Source of the DNA: Cellulomonas cellasea
Lineage (GTDB): Bacteria > Actinomycetota > Actinomycetes > Actinomycetales > Cellulomonadaceae
Reading direction: 5' to 3'
DNA: 64,000 nucleotides
Assembly (NCBI RefSeq): GCF_030372105.1
Contig: NZ_JAUDBQ010000009.1
Location: forward strand, 106,361-170,360
Shown here: one piece after another, positions 46,059 to 55,204 of the stretch
Position numbering within the stretch: position 1 is the stretch's first letter
Layout: each line of letters opens with the position of its first letter
The notes under the pieces: model-generated
Databases searched by the model: none
What the model was told of the DNA's origin: nothing
The model's input: the letters and a program-made list of their open reading frames with translations, nothing else
Program-made: the position numbers and the translations under genes

Positions 46059-47362
46059 GCGAGAAGCGTCGTGGTCTCGGACGAGGTCTCGGGGCACTGA
46101 TCCCCACCGGCCTCGATGGTCAGCGGCCTTCCGAGGGCCAACGTCCGGTGGACGTCTTCTTCCCTGACAACCGCAAGGACGAGCGCGCCTCGAAGGAGGC
46201 CGCTGCGAAGGACGCCGCCGCGCAGGCGACGCAGGCCACCGCGGAGGCTGAGGCTGTTTCACGTGAAACGGCGACGGCCGGGAGTGGAACGTCGGCGCCT
46301 ACAGTGGCGCCCGATCACGCCGTGGGCACCGAGAATGGCATCGACGGTGGCGCCACCTCGGCCACGCAGCCGGGGTCGGAGCCCACTGCGCAGGCGGACA
46401 GCGCGAGCGCATCCACCACCGCCAGCGAGCCGCAGGCCACGGCCACTCAGGCTGCACAGTCGAACGGCGCCGCCGCGGATGCCCGTGCGGCGAGTGATCG
46501 CATTGCCCCGGCAGGGGAGGACAACGGCGATGACGCGCTCCTGACGGTGCCGGGCGCGCGGTTCGCGGAGTTGCCCGTGGGCTCCATCCGCCCGAACCCG
46601 CGTCAGCCCCGAACGGTCTTCCAGGAGGAGGCCCTCGACGAGCTGATCGGGTCGATCCGTGAGATCGGCGTGCTGCAGCCGATCGTCGTCCGGCCCGATG
46701 GCGCCGACGGCTATGAGCTGATCATGGGTGAGCGCCGGTGGCGTGCCACGCAGGCCGCCGGGCTCGACACCATCCCCGCGATTGTCCGGGACACCGAGGA
46801 CTCCGACCTGCTGCGCGACGCGCTGCTGGAGAACCTGCACCGGTCGGAGCTCAACCCGCTCGAGGAGGCAGCCGCCTACCGGCAGCTCCTGGACGACTTC
46901 GGCTGCACCCATGAGGAGCTGGCGACGCGGATCCACAGGTCGCGGCCGCAGATCTCGAACACCCTGAGGCTGCTGCGTCTGCCCCCGCTGGTGCAGCGTC
47001 GGGTCGCGGCGGGGGTGCTCTCCGCCGGGCACGCCCGGGCACTCCTCGGTCTCACCGACGGTGCGGCCATTGAGCGGCTCGCGCAGCGCATCGTCTCTGA
47101 GGGGCTGTCGGTGCGCGCGGTGGAGGAGATCGTGTCGCTCGGGGGAGAGGCGGCGCCGGCGCGGCGTCAGCCTCGCGCCGGGGAGCGCAACGAGGCTCTC
47201 GACGAGCTGGCCTCGCGGCTCTCCGATCGCCTGGACACCCGCGTGAAGATCAACCTGGGGAAGTCTCGTGGTCGGCTAACCGTCGAGTTCGCCTCGGTGC
47301 AGGATCTCAATCGCATCCTGGAGAGCCTGACCCCGGACGAGCCGGGGTTCCTGCGCTCCTGA
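46055..47362 (+). CDS. parB: Chromosome-partitioning protein ParB (CTPase, parS-binding)
   Basis: A 435-residue ParB. The N-terminal ParA-stimulating peptide [16 protein letters not shown] is followed by an Ala/Thr-rich extension of about 130 residues that contains a parS site. The CTP-binding ParB/N domain (about 168-260) includes [18 protein letters not shown] and GERRWRATQ. The HTH domain (about 285-340, [22 protein letters not shown]) and a C-terminal dimerisation domain ([19 protein letters not shown]) follow. It starts at GTG 46055, overlapping the parA stop. The extension is longer than in most ParB proteins. Confidence 0.97.
   Translation: MSEKRRGLGRGLGALIPTGLDGQRPSEGQRPVDVFFPDNRKDERASKEAAAKDAAAQATQATAEAEAVSRETATAGSGTSAPTVAPDHAVGTENGIDGGATSATQPGSEPTAQADSASASTTASEPQATATQAAQSNGAAADARAASDRIAPAGEDNGDDALLTVPGARFAELPVGSIRPNPRQPRTVFQEEALDELIGSIREIGVLQPIVVRPDGADGYELIMGERRWRATQAAGLDTIPAIVRDTEDSDLLRDALLENLHRSELNPLEEAAAYRQLLDDFGCTHEELATRIHRSRPQISNTLRLLRLPPLVQRRVAAGVLSAGHARALLGLTDGAAIERLAQRIVSEGLSVRAVEEIVSLGGEAAPARRQPRAGERNEALDELASRLSDRLDTRVKINLGKSRGRLTVEFASVQDLNRILESLTPDEPGFLRS
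46255..46270. other. parS centromere site 5, inside parB
   Basis: TGTTTCACGTGAAACG, a 15/16 match with a perfect 14-bp core, in the linker of parB, read as Val-Ser-Arg-Glu-Thr. Confidence 0.93.
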
Positions 47363-47377
47363 GCATCACCTGCGGAT

Positions 47378-47431
47378 GTTCCACGTGAAACGGCCAGCCA
47401 GAGCAATCTGGCTGGCCGTTTCACGTGGAAC
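47378..47431. terminator. parB terminator: 25-bp perfect hairpin whose arms are two parS-like sites
   Basis: Positions 47378-47402 and 47407-47431 are exact reverse complements (25 bp) around a GCAA tetraloop. The outer 14 bases of each arm are parS variants, GTTCCACGTGAAAC (47378-47391) and GTTTCACGTGGAAC (47418-47431), each one base off the 14-bp core. It lies 16 bp after the parB stop. Confidence 0.9.
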
Positions 47432-47446
47432 GCCGAAGGGGGCTCC

Positions 47447-47478
47447 GGTCCGCACCCGCGTGACCGCGGGTGCGGACC
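47447..47478 (-). terminator. Terminator of the ddl-like gene
   Basis: GGTCCGCACCCGCG (47447-47460) and CGCGGGTGCGGACC (47465-47478) form a perfect 14-bp stem with a 4-base loop, 6 bp beyond the minus-strand stop at 47485. Confidence 0.85.
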
Positions 47479-47484
47479 CCTGCG

Positions 47485-48444
47485 TCAGGAGCGCCGAGCC
47501 GCCTCGGCGAGTGCACGGTAGAGGGTACTGAGCTCATACCCAGCGGCCTCAGCCGCCTGGGGGAACAGTGACGTCTCAGTCATGCCGGGCGCGACGTTCA
47601 CCTCGAGGAAGTAGACGACGCCGTCATCGCCGATGATGAGGTCGGTCCGCGACAGGTGCTGGAGGCCCAGCGCGCGGTGCGCGGCAACAGCCACCTGTCC
47701 TGCGCGTTCGGCCACCTCGGGTGAGAGGCGGGCGGGAGTGAAGTACTCGGTGCGACCGGGGTTGTAGCGGGCGTCGTAGTCGTACGCGCCGTCCGTGACG
47801 ATCTCGACGGCCGGCAGGGGCTCGGGTCCGGCGCCGACATCGATGACGCTCACGGCGACCTCGGTGCCGCTGATCGCCCGCTCGATGAGCGCCGTGTCGC
47901 CGTAGGCGAAGCAGTCGACCATCGCACGCGGCAGGTCGGCGGCGTCGCGGACCAGGGTCACGCCCAGCGCCGAGCCGCCCGTGGCCGGCTTGACCACCAG
48001 CGGCAGCCCGAGCTTCTCCACGATGGCGTCGAGCACTCGACTGGCCCCCAGCTCACGGAAGAGGCTCTGGGGGAGCGTGGCGAACTCCGGGGTGTTGATC
48101 CCCTCTCGCGCGACGACGGTCTTGGCGATCGGCTTGCTCCACGCGATGCGGCTCGCGCGGGGCCCGGTGCCGAGGCAGGGCATGCCGAGCAGCTCGAGGA
48201 CATCGCGCACCGATCCGTCCTCACCACTGGCGCCGTGCAGCAGCGGCCAGACGATGTCAGGGGCGGTCTCACGGAGGGCGGGCACAAGGTCCGCGTCGAC
48301 GTCGTGCACCGTCACCTCGGCGCCTGAGGCGCGCAGGGCATCGGCGACGCGCCGGCCGGACCGGAGGGACACATCGCGCTCGTGGGAGAGGCCACCGGCG
48401 AGGATGACGACGCGCAGGGGGGAGAGGCTGGTGGTGTCGTTCAC
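47485..48444 (-). CDS. D-alanine--D-alanine ligase family protein
   Basis: A 319-residue ATP-grasp enzyme. Features seen are the N-terminal VILAGGLSHERDVSLRSGRRV, the WPLLHGASGEDGSVRDVLELLGMPCLGTGPRAS substrate region, the ATP-binding LPLVVKPATGGSALGVTLV, and the metal-binding LEVNVAPGMTETSLFPQAAEA. It joins D-alanine pairs for peptidoglycan precursors. It is shorter than canonical Ddl of Actinobacteria (about 370), and the phosphate-binding loop reads HGASGEDG in place of the usual HGpyGEDG, so a second main ddl elsewhere is possible. It converges on parB. Confidence 0.88.
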   Translation of the reverse strand: MNDTTSLSPLRVVILAGGLSHERDVSLRSGRRVADALRASGAEVTVHDVDADLVPALRETAPDIVWPLLHGASGEDGSVRDVLELLGMPCLGTGPRASRIAWSKPIAKTVVAREGINTPEFATLPQSLFRELGASRVLDAIVEKLGLPLVVKPATGGSALGVTLVRDAADLPRAMVDCFAYGDTALIERAISGTEVAVSVIDVGAGPEPLPAVEIVTDGAYDYDARYNPGRTEYFTPARLSPEVAERAGQVAVAAHRALGLQHLSRTDLIIGDDGVVYFLEVNVAPGMTETSLFPQAAEAAGYELSTLYRALAEAARRS

Positions 48445-48525
48445 GGGGGTGGACGCTCCGGGTTCTGCAAGGACGGCGCTCGATCCGGGGTGGTCGAGCC
48501 GGGGGTGCTCGGGTGGATCAGGCGA

Positions 48526-49869
48526 TCACGTCAGGTCGGGGCCGGGCGCCTGGATCGTGCGGTTCGGCGCGCCGGGCCCGGTGCCGAAGAGCGAGACGAG
48601 CTCGCTCTCGCCGGCGACGACGCCAGCGAGCCGGCGCACACCCTCGCGGATGCGCTCAGGGGTGGGGAAGCAGAAGGAGAGCCGCATGTGGTCGGCGCCC
48701 TGGCCATCGGCGTAGAAGGCCGTGCCCGGGACGTAGGCGACCCGTGAGGTGACGGCCCGCGGCAGCATCGCCTTCGCGTCGAGGCCCTCGGGGAGCTTCA
48801 CCCAGGTGTAGAAGCCGCCGTTGGGCACCGTCCAGCTCGCGTCGGGGAGGTGCTCGGAGAGGGCGCCGATCATCGCGTCGCGCCGCTCGCGGTACAGCTC
48901 GCGGAACGACTTGACCTGGCCCTTCCAGTCGCAGGTGGACAGGTAGGCGCTGATCGCGAGCTGCGAGGCGTTGGACGGGCAGAGGATGGCGGACTCGCTG
49001 GCCAGGACCAGCTTCTCCCGGACGGCGTGCGGGGCCACGGCCCAGCCGACGCGGTAGCCGGGGGCGAACGTCTTGGAGAACGAGCCGAGGTAGATGACGC
49101 CGTCGTCGTCCAAGGCGCGCATCGCGGGGATGGGGTCGCCCTCGAAGCCGAGGAGGCCGTAGGGGTTGTCCTCGAGCACGAGCACCCCGTGGCGGCGGGC
49201 GATCTCCAGGATCTGGGGGCGACGCTCGGCGGAGAGTGTGACGCCGGCCGGGTTGTGGAAGTTCGGCACGGTGTAGAGCAGCTTGACGCGCCGGCCCTCG
49301 CGCTCCAGCGCGGTGAGGGTCTCCTCGAGCGCGGAGGGGATGAGCCCGTCAGCGTCGAGGGGGACGTGGACGACGTCGGCCTGGTAGGCGCTGAAGACGC
49401 CGAGCGCGCCGACGTAGGAGGGCGCCTCGGCGACGATGACGTCACCCGGGTCGATGAAGATGCGGGTCACAAGATCGAGGGCTTGTTGCGAGCCGGTGGT
49501 GACGACCACGTCGTCGGGGTGCGCGGTGATCCCCTCAAGGCGCATCACCTCGAGGATCTGCTCCCGCAGCCCCTCGTCGCCCTGTCCCGACCCGTACTGC
49601 AGGGCCGTGGTGCCGCGTGTGGCGACGACCCGCTGGGTCAGCTCGCCGAGGATGTCGAGCGGCAGTCCTTCGAGGTACGGCATGCCACCGGCGAGCGAGA
49701 CGACCTCGGGCCGGTTGGCCACCGCGAACAGGGCGCGGATCTCGGAGGCACGCATGCCTTGGGTGCGGGCGGCGTACGAGGACAACCAGGGGTCGAGCCT
49801 GGTGCCGGCGGCAGCCGCGTGCGGGGGGGTGCCCGACGCGATGCCGTCGGGAGTCAGGTTCTCGCTCAC
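48526..49869 (-). CDS. PLP-dependent aminotransferase, class I/II fold
   Basis: About 447 residues from GTG 49869. The fold-type I core shows VVSLAGGMPYLEGLP, LQYGSGQGDEGLREQI, TTGSQQALDLVTRIFIDPGD, the PLP-stacking YTVPNFHNPAGVTLS, the Asp in LEDNPYGLL, the PLP Lys in LGSFSKTFAPGYRVGWA, and the carboxylate Arg in MRLSFCF. It resembles LysN/2-aminoadipate and branched-chain-type aminotransferases related to MocR C-terminal domains. The substrate is unknown. The frame opens to 49962. The chosen GTG has GGAAG immediately upstream, which is too close for comfort, so the start is uncertain. Confidence 0.88.
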   Translation of the reverse strand: MSENLTPDGIASGTPPHAAAAGTRLDPWLSSYAARTQGMRASEIRALFAVANRPEVVSLAGGMPYLEGLPLDILGELTQRVVATRGTTALQYGSGQGDEGLREQILEVMRLEGITAHPDDVVVTTGSQQALDLVTRIFIDPGDVIVAEAPSYVGALGVFSAYQADVVHVPLDADGLIPSALEETLTALEREGRRVKLLYTVPNFHNPAGVTLSAERRPQILEIARRHGVLVLEDNPYGLLGFEGDPIPAMRALDDDGVIYLGSFSKTFAPGYRVGWAVAPHAVREKLVLASESAILCPSNASQLAISAYLSTCDWKGQVKSFRELYRERRDAMIGALSEHLPDASWTVPNGGFYTWVKLPEGLDAKAMLPRAVTSRVAYVPGTAFYADGQGADHMRLSFCFPTPERIREGVRRLAGVVAGESELVSLFGTGPGAPNRTIQAPGPDLT

Positions 49870-49983
49870 CTTCCGAGTGTCGCACGCGGCAGCGCCGCCG
49901 ACGTCCCGTCGTCCATCCGCCACGCGAACTGACACGGCACCATCACAACCCCCCGCCGGCACAACTGCGTGCGCCCGCGCAGG

Positions 49984-50328
49984 TCAGGCGGTGGCGGCAG
50001 CCTCGGCCAGCACCTCGTCGAGCTCCTTGGCGATGGCCTGCTTGGGGCGGGCCCCAATGAGCGTCCGCGCGAGCTCGCCATCCACGTAGAAGTTCAGCGT
50101 CGGGATGGACGCCACGCTGTAGCGCGCGGTGATGCCCGGGTTCTCGTCGGAGTTGACCTTGACGATCTTCACGCGGCCGTCGTACTCCTGGGCCAGTTCC
50201 TCCAGCACGGGCGCCACCAACCGGCACGGGCCGCACCAGGGCGCCCAGAAGTCGACGATGACCGGCAGGTCCGCGTCGAGGACCTCGGACTGGAAGGTGG
50301 CCTCGGTGACGTCCTGGGTGGTGCTCAT
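49984..50328 (-). CDS. trxA: Thioredoxin
   Basis: A 114-residue thioredoxin with the active site [12 protein letters not shown], the cis-Pro in [11 protein letters not shown], and a normal fold length. It starts at ATG 50328, overlapping the trxB stop by 4 bases (ATGA). Together they form the NADPH-dependent disulfide-reducing system. The Ala-rich C-terminus is harmless. Confidence 0.97.
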   Translation of the reverse strand: MSTTQDVTEATFQSEVLDADLPVIVDFWAPWCGPCRLVAPVLEELAQEYDGRVKIVKVNSDENPGITARYSVASIPTLNFYVDGELARTLIGARPKQAIAKELDEVLAEAAATA

Positions 50329-51329
50329 ACGGCCTTCTCCTCCTCCACGAGCGCCCCGGGGATCTCCGACGGGGACGCGGGGTCGACATGGGCGAGCGCG
50401 GCCAGGTAGTTCTGCGCGTCGATCGCCGCCGAGCACCCCGTGCCAGCAGCGGTGATGGCCTGCCGGTAGGTGTGGTCCACGACGTCGCCGCAAGCGAAGA
50501 CGCCCGGCAGGTTCGTGGCGGTGGTGCGCCCGACGACCTGGATGTAGCCGTTCTCGTCGACGTCCACCTGGCCGACGACGAGCTCGGAGCGCGGGACGTG
50601 CCCGATGGCGACGAAGACGCCCGCGGCGCCCACCTCGCGCTCGGCGCCGGTGACGGTGTCGCGCAGGGTGACCCCGGTGACCTTGTCGGCGCCGTGGATC
50701 GCCACGACCTCGCTGTTCCACGCGAAGTTGATCTTCGGGTTGGCGCGGGCGCGGTCGGCCATGATCTTCGAGGCGCGCAGGTCGTCGCGGCGGTGCACGA
50801 TCGTGACGCTCTTGCCGAAGCGCGTCAGGAACGTGGCCTCCTCGACGGCGGAGTCGCCGCCGCCGATGACGAGGATGTCCTGGTCGCGGAAGAAGAACCC
50901 GTCGCAGGTGGCGCACCAGGAGACCCCGCGGCCGGACAGGCGCTTCTCGTCGGGCAGGCCGAGCTCGCGGTACGCGGAGCCGGTGGACAGGATGACGGAC
51001 AGGGCGCGGAACACGTCACCGCTGCCCAGCTCGACGGTCTTCACGTCGCCCGTGAGGTCCATCTTCACGACGTCGTCCCAGAGGATCTCGGCGCCGAACT
51101 TCTCGGCCTGCTTCTGCAGGTTCTCCATGAGCTCGGGGCCCTGGATGCCGTCGGGGAAGCCGGGGAAGTTCTCGACCTCTGTGGTGTTCATCAGGGCGCC
51201 ACCAGCGGTGACGGAGCCGGCGACAACCAGCGGGGCCAGACCGGCGCGTGCCGCGTAGATCGCTGCGGTGTACCCGGCGGGGCCGGAGCCGACGATGATG
51301 AGGTCGCGCGGGAGGGGCTGCTCAGTCAC
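50325..51329 (-). CDS. trxB: Thioredoxin reductase
   Basis: A 334-residue FAD/NADPH flavoenzyme. It has the FAD motif [18 protein letters not shown], the redox pair CATC in [13 protein letters not shown], the NADPH motif [15 protein letters not shown] and the C-terminal [22 protein letters not shown]. It starts at ATG or GTG 51329 and is coupled to trxA. Length is typical, with a slightly extended acidic C-terminus. Confidence 0.97.
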   Translation of the reverse strand: MTEQPLPRDLIIVGSGPAGYTAAIYAARAGLAPLVVAGSVTAGGALMNTTEVENFPGFPDGIQGPELMENLQKQAEKFGAEILWDDVVKMDLTGDVKTVELGSGDVFRALSVILSTGSAYRELGLPDEKRLSGRGVSWCATCDGFFFRDQDILVIGGGDSAVEEATFLTRFGKSVTIVHRRDDLRASKIMADRARANPKINFAWNSEVVAIHGADKVTGVTLRDTVTGAEREVGAAGVFVAIGHVPRSELVVGQVDVDENGYIQVVGRTTATNLPGVFACGDVVDHTYRQAITAAGTGCSAAIDAQNYLAALAHVDPASPSEIPGALVEEEKAV

Positions 51330-51389
51330 TTGACGTCCTTGGCGGTCGCGGGTCGGTGTCGACAGCAGAACTGTCTGTCGATCTCACTT

Positions 51390-51425
51390 GTTCCCCTGGC
51401 CCGCCCGGGCCGGGCGGAGGGGAGT
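51390..51425 (-). terminator. Terminator after the pseudokinase gene
   Basis: CCCCT-gg-CCCGCCCGG and CCGGGCGG-AGGGG pair in a GC-rich hairpin just downstream of the minus-strand stop at 51437. There is a weak T-run (TTG) after it on the minus strand. Confidence 0.55.
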
Positions 51426-51436
51426 GGTCGGCGGCG

Positions 51437-53428
51437 TCAGGAGAGGGTGATCTCCGTGAGCTCGATGAGGTAGCCGCCGCTCGTGGCCGTGGGGAGCTCG
51501 GTGAACCAGATCACGAGCGAGTCGGTGGTGACGGGCTCGGAGAACTCGAGCACCGTGTCCGCCGACATGGCGCCGCTGGCGAGCACGGAGCCGGACTCCG
51601 GATCGGCGGCGGTGCCCTCGCGCACCTCGACCTGGCCCCCGGTGCCGTTGACGTTGAGCGTCACGCTGCTCACGGTGGTGGAGCCGTCCAGGGTGAGGAC
51701 GATGCCGACCTTCGGCTTGCGGGGCCCGAGGAAGTTCGCGTTGTTGTAGGTGTGCGTCTTCCAGAATGTGGCCGGGTCGCCGTCGAAGGCGCGCCCGATG
51801 ACGTCCTCGTACTCGCCGTCGTCGTCGGACGGGTCGATGGTCGTCGCAGAGGCGATGACCGGAGCCGCGCCGGAGTTCGCGGTGCGGCTCGGGGAGGGCT
51901 CCGCCGACGGGCTCTGCTGCTGCTCCGTCGTCGGGCTCTGCTCGGACTCGTCCTGGGTCCCGGAGGTCACCGCGGGAGCGGCGCCCGCATCGTCATCCGC
52001 GCCGCTGATGGGCCGGAACAGCGAGGTCAGGGCGACGATGACGCCGATCACCAGGAGCGCCCCGACGACGAGCAGGACGAGCTTCGTGGGGTCGAAACGC
52101 CGCGTGGTGACCGTCTCGTCGTCATCTGCTGTCGACGAGAAGTCGAACGGGCTCGTGGGGAGGCTGGGCGGCGGCGCCGTCGGCGGGGGAGCAGCGGGGC
52201 CGGAGGGCATCGCCGCGGTGCGCTGGACGGTCCCGACGGGGATGGGAGCCCCCGTGGGCCGGGCCTGCGCGAGCCCGGGCTGCGGGGCGCCGTTCTGGGC
52301 GACGCGAGGCGGCGGGCCCGCGGGGGCCGGGGTGGCAGGGGGCCTCGTGGGCTCGGCAGGCCAACCGGAGGCTCCGGCGCCGGCCGGGAACGCGCCACGG
52401 CCGCGCGGAGCGGCGGGCGGGGGAGTCCCGGGCCTGCCGGAGCCGGCGGTCGGCTGGTCGTTGAACGCCGAGCGGACGGACTGGCGCTCGACGCGCCCTG
52501 GCAGGGGCATCTGCGCCGTGGACTCGGCGTCGGACTCGGGGCCCATGCCGCGGACAGGCTCCTGCAGGATCGTGGCGGCGGGCTCCGCGGAGGCGTCAAG
52601 CGGCCCGAGGGTGCGGATCTCGCCCCACGGCTCGAGCTCGCGGACCAGCTCGGCGGGGCTGCGCGGCCCGTCGTCATGCGGCCCGAGGGTCACCGCGCAC
52701 AGCGTGTCGAGGTCGGCGCGGACGTTCGCGGCGAGGTCCGCCGGCGCCACGAGGACGCCGTCGACCACCGGGGCGGCGGGGAGGCCGGTGGCGGGGATGC
52801 CGCTGTCGCCCTCGGGCCAGTGGCCGGTGAGGGCGGTGTAGAGCAGGCGCACGAGGCCGATGGCGTCGGAGCGCGTGGTGGCCGCCGCGTCGCCCAGCCC
52901 GTGGCCGAGGAGGGCGCCGTCCATCGCGAGCCCGCTGAGCAGCAGGCGGCCCTCGGGGGTGATGTGCACGACGGAGGGGCGCAGCGCGAGGTGGTGGACC
53001 CCGCGCCGGCGGGCGACCTCGAGCGCGGCGGCGGCCTCGCCGACCACGGAGCGGGCCTGGTCGGAGGTCAGGGGGCCGCGCGCGACGAGCTCGGCGAGGG
53101 ACGGCCCGGCGACATGCTCGGTGACGACGTAGCCGACGCCCTCGTGGTTGCCCACGTCGAGGATGCGGACGAGTCGCGGGTCGGAGACGAGCGCGGCGCG
53201 CCGCGCGGCGTCGAGCGCCTGCGCGGCGTTCGCGGAGTCCAGGATGCGCACGTGCACCGCGCGGTCGAGGATCTGGTCGGTGGCCTTCCACGACGTCGAG
53301 CCCTCGAGGTCGGAATCCATCGGTTGCAGGACTCGGTACCGTCCGGCCAGCACTGAGCCGCGTCCGACGACGTCCTCCACCGGGCCTCCCGCAGTTGTTC
53401 TCGTCCCGACAATGTGCCGGTGCTCCAT
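51437..53428 (-). CDS. Transmembrane pseudokinase with extracytoplasmic discoidin-like domain (MurJ partner)
   Basis: A 663-residue protein. The N-terminal kinase-like domain (about 27-275) lacks every catalytic residue: VxK Lys is Arg61 (VHVRILD), HRD is HLA (146-148) and DFG is SGL (165-167). A Pro/Ala-rich linker precedes a single membrane helix (about 449-472). Outside the cell a Ser/Thr/Gln linker leads to a beta-sandwich domain (about 530-663) with FWKTHTYNNANF and a C-terminal YLIELTEITL, resembling F5/8-type sugar-binding domains. In M. tuberculosis such a pseudokinase is fused to MurJ and binds FhaA when phosphorylated; here it is a separate gene 15 bp after murJ. Confidence 0.88.
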   Translation of the reverse strand: MEHRHIVGTRTTAGGPVEDVVGRGSVLAGRYRVLQPMDSDLEGSTSWKATDQILDRAVHVRILDSANAAQALDAARRAALVSDPRLVRILDVGNHEGVGYVVTEHVAGPSLAELVARGPLTSDQARSVVGEAAAALEVARRRGVHHLALRPSVVHITPEGRLLLSGLAMDGALLGHGLGDAAATTRSDAIGLVRLLYTALTGHWPEGDSGIPATGLPAAPVVDGVLVAPADLAANVRADLDTLCAVTLGPHDDGPRSPAELVRELEPWGEIRTLGPLDASAEPAATILQEPVRGMGPESDAESTAQMPLPGRVERQSVRSAFNDQPTAGSGRPGTPPPAAPRGRGAFPAGAGASGWPAEPTRPPATPAPAGPPPRVAQNGAPQPGLAQARPTGAPIPVGTVQRTAAMPSGPAAPPPTAPPPSLPTSPFDFSSTADDDETVTTRRFDPTKLVLLVVGALLVIGVIVALTSLFRPISGADDDAGAAPAVTSGTQDESEQSPTTEQQQSPSAEPSPSRTANSGAAPVIASATTIDPSDDDGEYEDVIGRAFDGDPATFWKTHTYNNANFLGPRKPKVGIVLTLDGSTTVSSVTLNVNGTGGQVEVREGTAADPESGSVLASGAMSADTVLEFSEPVTTDSLVIWFTELPTATSGGYLIELTEITLS

Positions 53429-53443
53429 GCTAGGCGGTGCCGC

Positions 53444-55204
53444 TCAGCGCCGCCGACCCCTTGCCCTCCGGATCACCATCTGGGCCAGGGCGTCGACCTC
53501 CCGCACCCGCAGGACCTTGAGCAGGAGCACGTAGACGAGGCTGATCGCGAGCCCGGCCGTGACGCAGGTCACGATCGCGCCGCCCATCCCGTCCACAGGC
53601 CCCAGCAGCCGGACGATGAGCATGCCCACCGCGGCGGCCACGAGAGCCGCCCCGATCGCCTTGGCGTGGACCGCGGCGACCCGTCGGCCGTCGACCCCGT
53701 GCAGCCGGCGGCGCAGCACGATGAGCGCCACGACGGCGCCGACGGCGTAGGACAGGCTGGACGCCAGGCCTGCGCCCACGACCCACCACGACGGCTCCAG
53801 GACGGCCTGTGCGAGGTACGTGCCGCCCACCACGACAGCCGCCATGCCCACCTGCATGGGGAACATCGACCGGGCGTCCTCATAGGCGTAGAACACGCGC
53901 TGGCACAGCGACCACGCGCCGAACGCCACGAGTCCGAGCACCATCGCGACGATCGCGGGCGCCAGCGCCGACCAGGCGTCATCCCCGCCCGAGGGGAACA
54001 TCACGCGCCCGATGGGGTACGCGAGGACGGCGATCCCGGCGGTGGCCAGCACCGTGAACAGCCCCACGGTGCGCAGGCCCAGGGACAGGTCGGCCCGCAC
54101 GCCGTCCACGTCGCCGGCGGCCGCGGTGGCGGACAGGCGCGTGAAGAGGGCCGTCGCGAGCGACACCGTGACCAGCGAGTGGGGGAGCATGAAGACCAGG
54201 AACGCGTAGTCCCACAGCGCGTTGCCGGCGTACGACGGGTCGAGGCTGCCGGCGCGGGTGGTGACGCGGCTGACGGCGAGCACGCCGAGCTGACCGATGA
54301 CCAGCGCGGCGAACGTCCAGCCCGCCACCCGGCCCGCGGAGCGCAGCCCGACACCACGGAAGCCCCACCGGGGCCGGTACCGGAAGCCCGAGCGGTACAG
54401 CGGGACCAGGAGCACCAGGGCCTGCGCGGCGACTCCCAGCGTCGCGGTCCCGGCGAGCATCGCGACCTGCCCGCCGCCCCAGGCACTCGGATCGTCCAGC
54501 GCCGACGTCTGGATGGTGCCGTTGACCAGCACGAACACCAGCAGGCCGGCCATCGAGACGAGGTTGTTGACCACCGGCGCCCACATGTACGGGCCGAAGG
54601 ACCCGCGCGCGTTGAGCACCTGGCCGAGCAGCGAGTACAGGCCGTAGAAGAAGATCTGCGGGATGCACCAGTAGGCGAGCAGCACCGTCAGCGCCTGCAC
54701 GGCGGGGTCGCTGAAGTCGGTGTACAGCGCTGTCAGCAACGGGGCCGCCACCGTGAGCAGCACGGCGAGGCCGACCAGCATCGTGGCGCCGAGGGTGAGC
54801 AGCCGGTCGACGTACTGCTGGCCGTCGGCGCGGCGGTAGGCCCGGACCACCTGCGGCACGAGCACCGCGTTGAGGACCCCGCCGGCGATCAGCAGGTAGA
54901 GCACGTTGGGCAGCTTGTTCGCCGCGGCGAAGGCGTTCGCGGCGTCGCCGGTGGCGCCGACGGCCCACACGACCATCGCGGCGCGCACCAGGCCCAGCAG
55001 CCGCGAGACGAGCGTGCCGGAGGCCATCAGCGCGGTGGACCGCCCCATGCCGGTGGCGTCGCCCGCAGGGGCCATCGGGACGGAGCCGACGCCCTCGCCC
55101 ACGTCGGGCCCGAGGGTCGCCTCGGCCTCGGCGTCGACCGGGGGGCTCATGGGCTCGGCGTCACCGTCGTGCGGCGGGACGGCCGATCCGCTAGCGGTGC
55201 TCAC
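53444..55204 (-). CDS. murJ: Lipid II flippase MurJ (MviN)
   Basis: A 586-residue membrane protein with about 14 helices, of the MOP/MviN family. Landmarks are the STALMASGTLVSRLLGLVRAA N-terminus with its conserved Ser/Arg, NALWDYAFLVFMLPHSLVTVSLATALFTRLS, and QIFFYGLYSLLGQVLNARGSFG. It flips lipid II to the outer face for wall synthesis. It has an acidic cytoplasmic head of about 45 residues. It starts at GTG 55204, overlapping DUF6049 by 14 bp, and is followed by the pseudokinase gene. Confidence 0.95.
   Translation of the reverse strand: MSTASGSAVPPHDGDAEPMSPPVDAEAEATLGPDVGEGVGSVPMAPAGDATGMGRSTALMASGTLVSRLLGLVRAAMVVWAVGATGDAANAFAAANKLPNVLYLLIAGGVLNAVLVPQVVRAYRRADGQQYVDRLLTLGATMLVGLAVLLTVAAPLLTALYTDFSDPAVQALTVLLAYWCIPQIFFYGLYSLLGQVLNARGSFGPYMWAPVVNNLVSMAGLLVFVLVNGTIQTSALDDPSAWGGGQVAMLAGTATLGVAAQALVLLVPLYRSGFRYRPRWGFRGVGLRSAGRVAGWTFAALVIGQLGVLAVSRVTTRAGSLDPSYAGNALWDYAFLVFMLPHSLVTVSLATALFTRLSATAAAGDVDGVRADLSLGLRTVGLFTVLATAGIAVLAYPIGRVMFPSGGDDAWSALAPAIVAMVLGLVAFGAWSLCQRVFYAYEDARSMFPMQVGMAAVVVGGTYLAQAVLEPSWWVVGAGLASSLSYAVGAVVALIVLRRRLHGVDGRRVAAVHAKAIGAALVAAAVGMLIVRLLGPVDGMGGAIVTCVTAGLAISLVYVLLLKVLRVREVDALAQMVIRRARGRRR

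Noticed and set aside
44937..46262. 441-codon frame antisense to parA/parB
   Set aside because: It is opposite the conserved ParA ATPase domain; Arg/His/Val-rich shadow with no motif.
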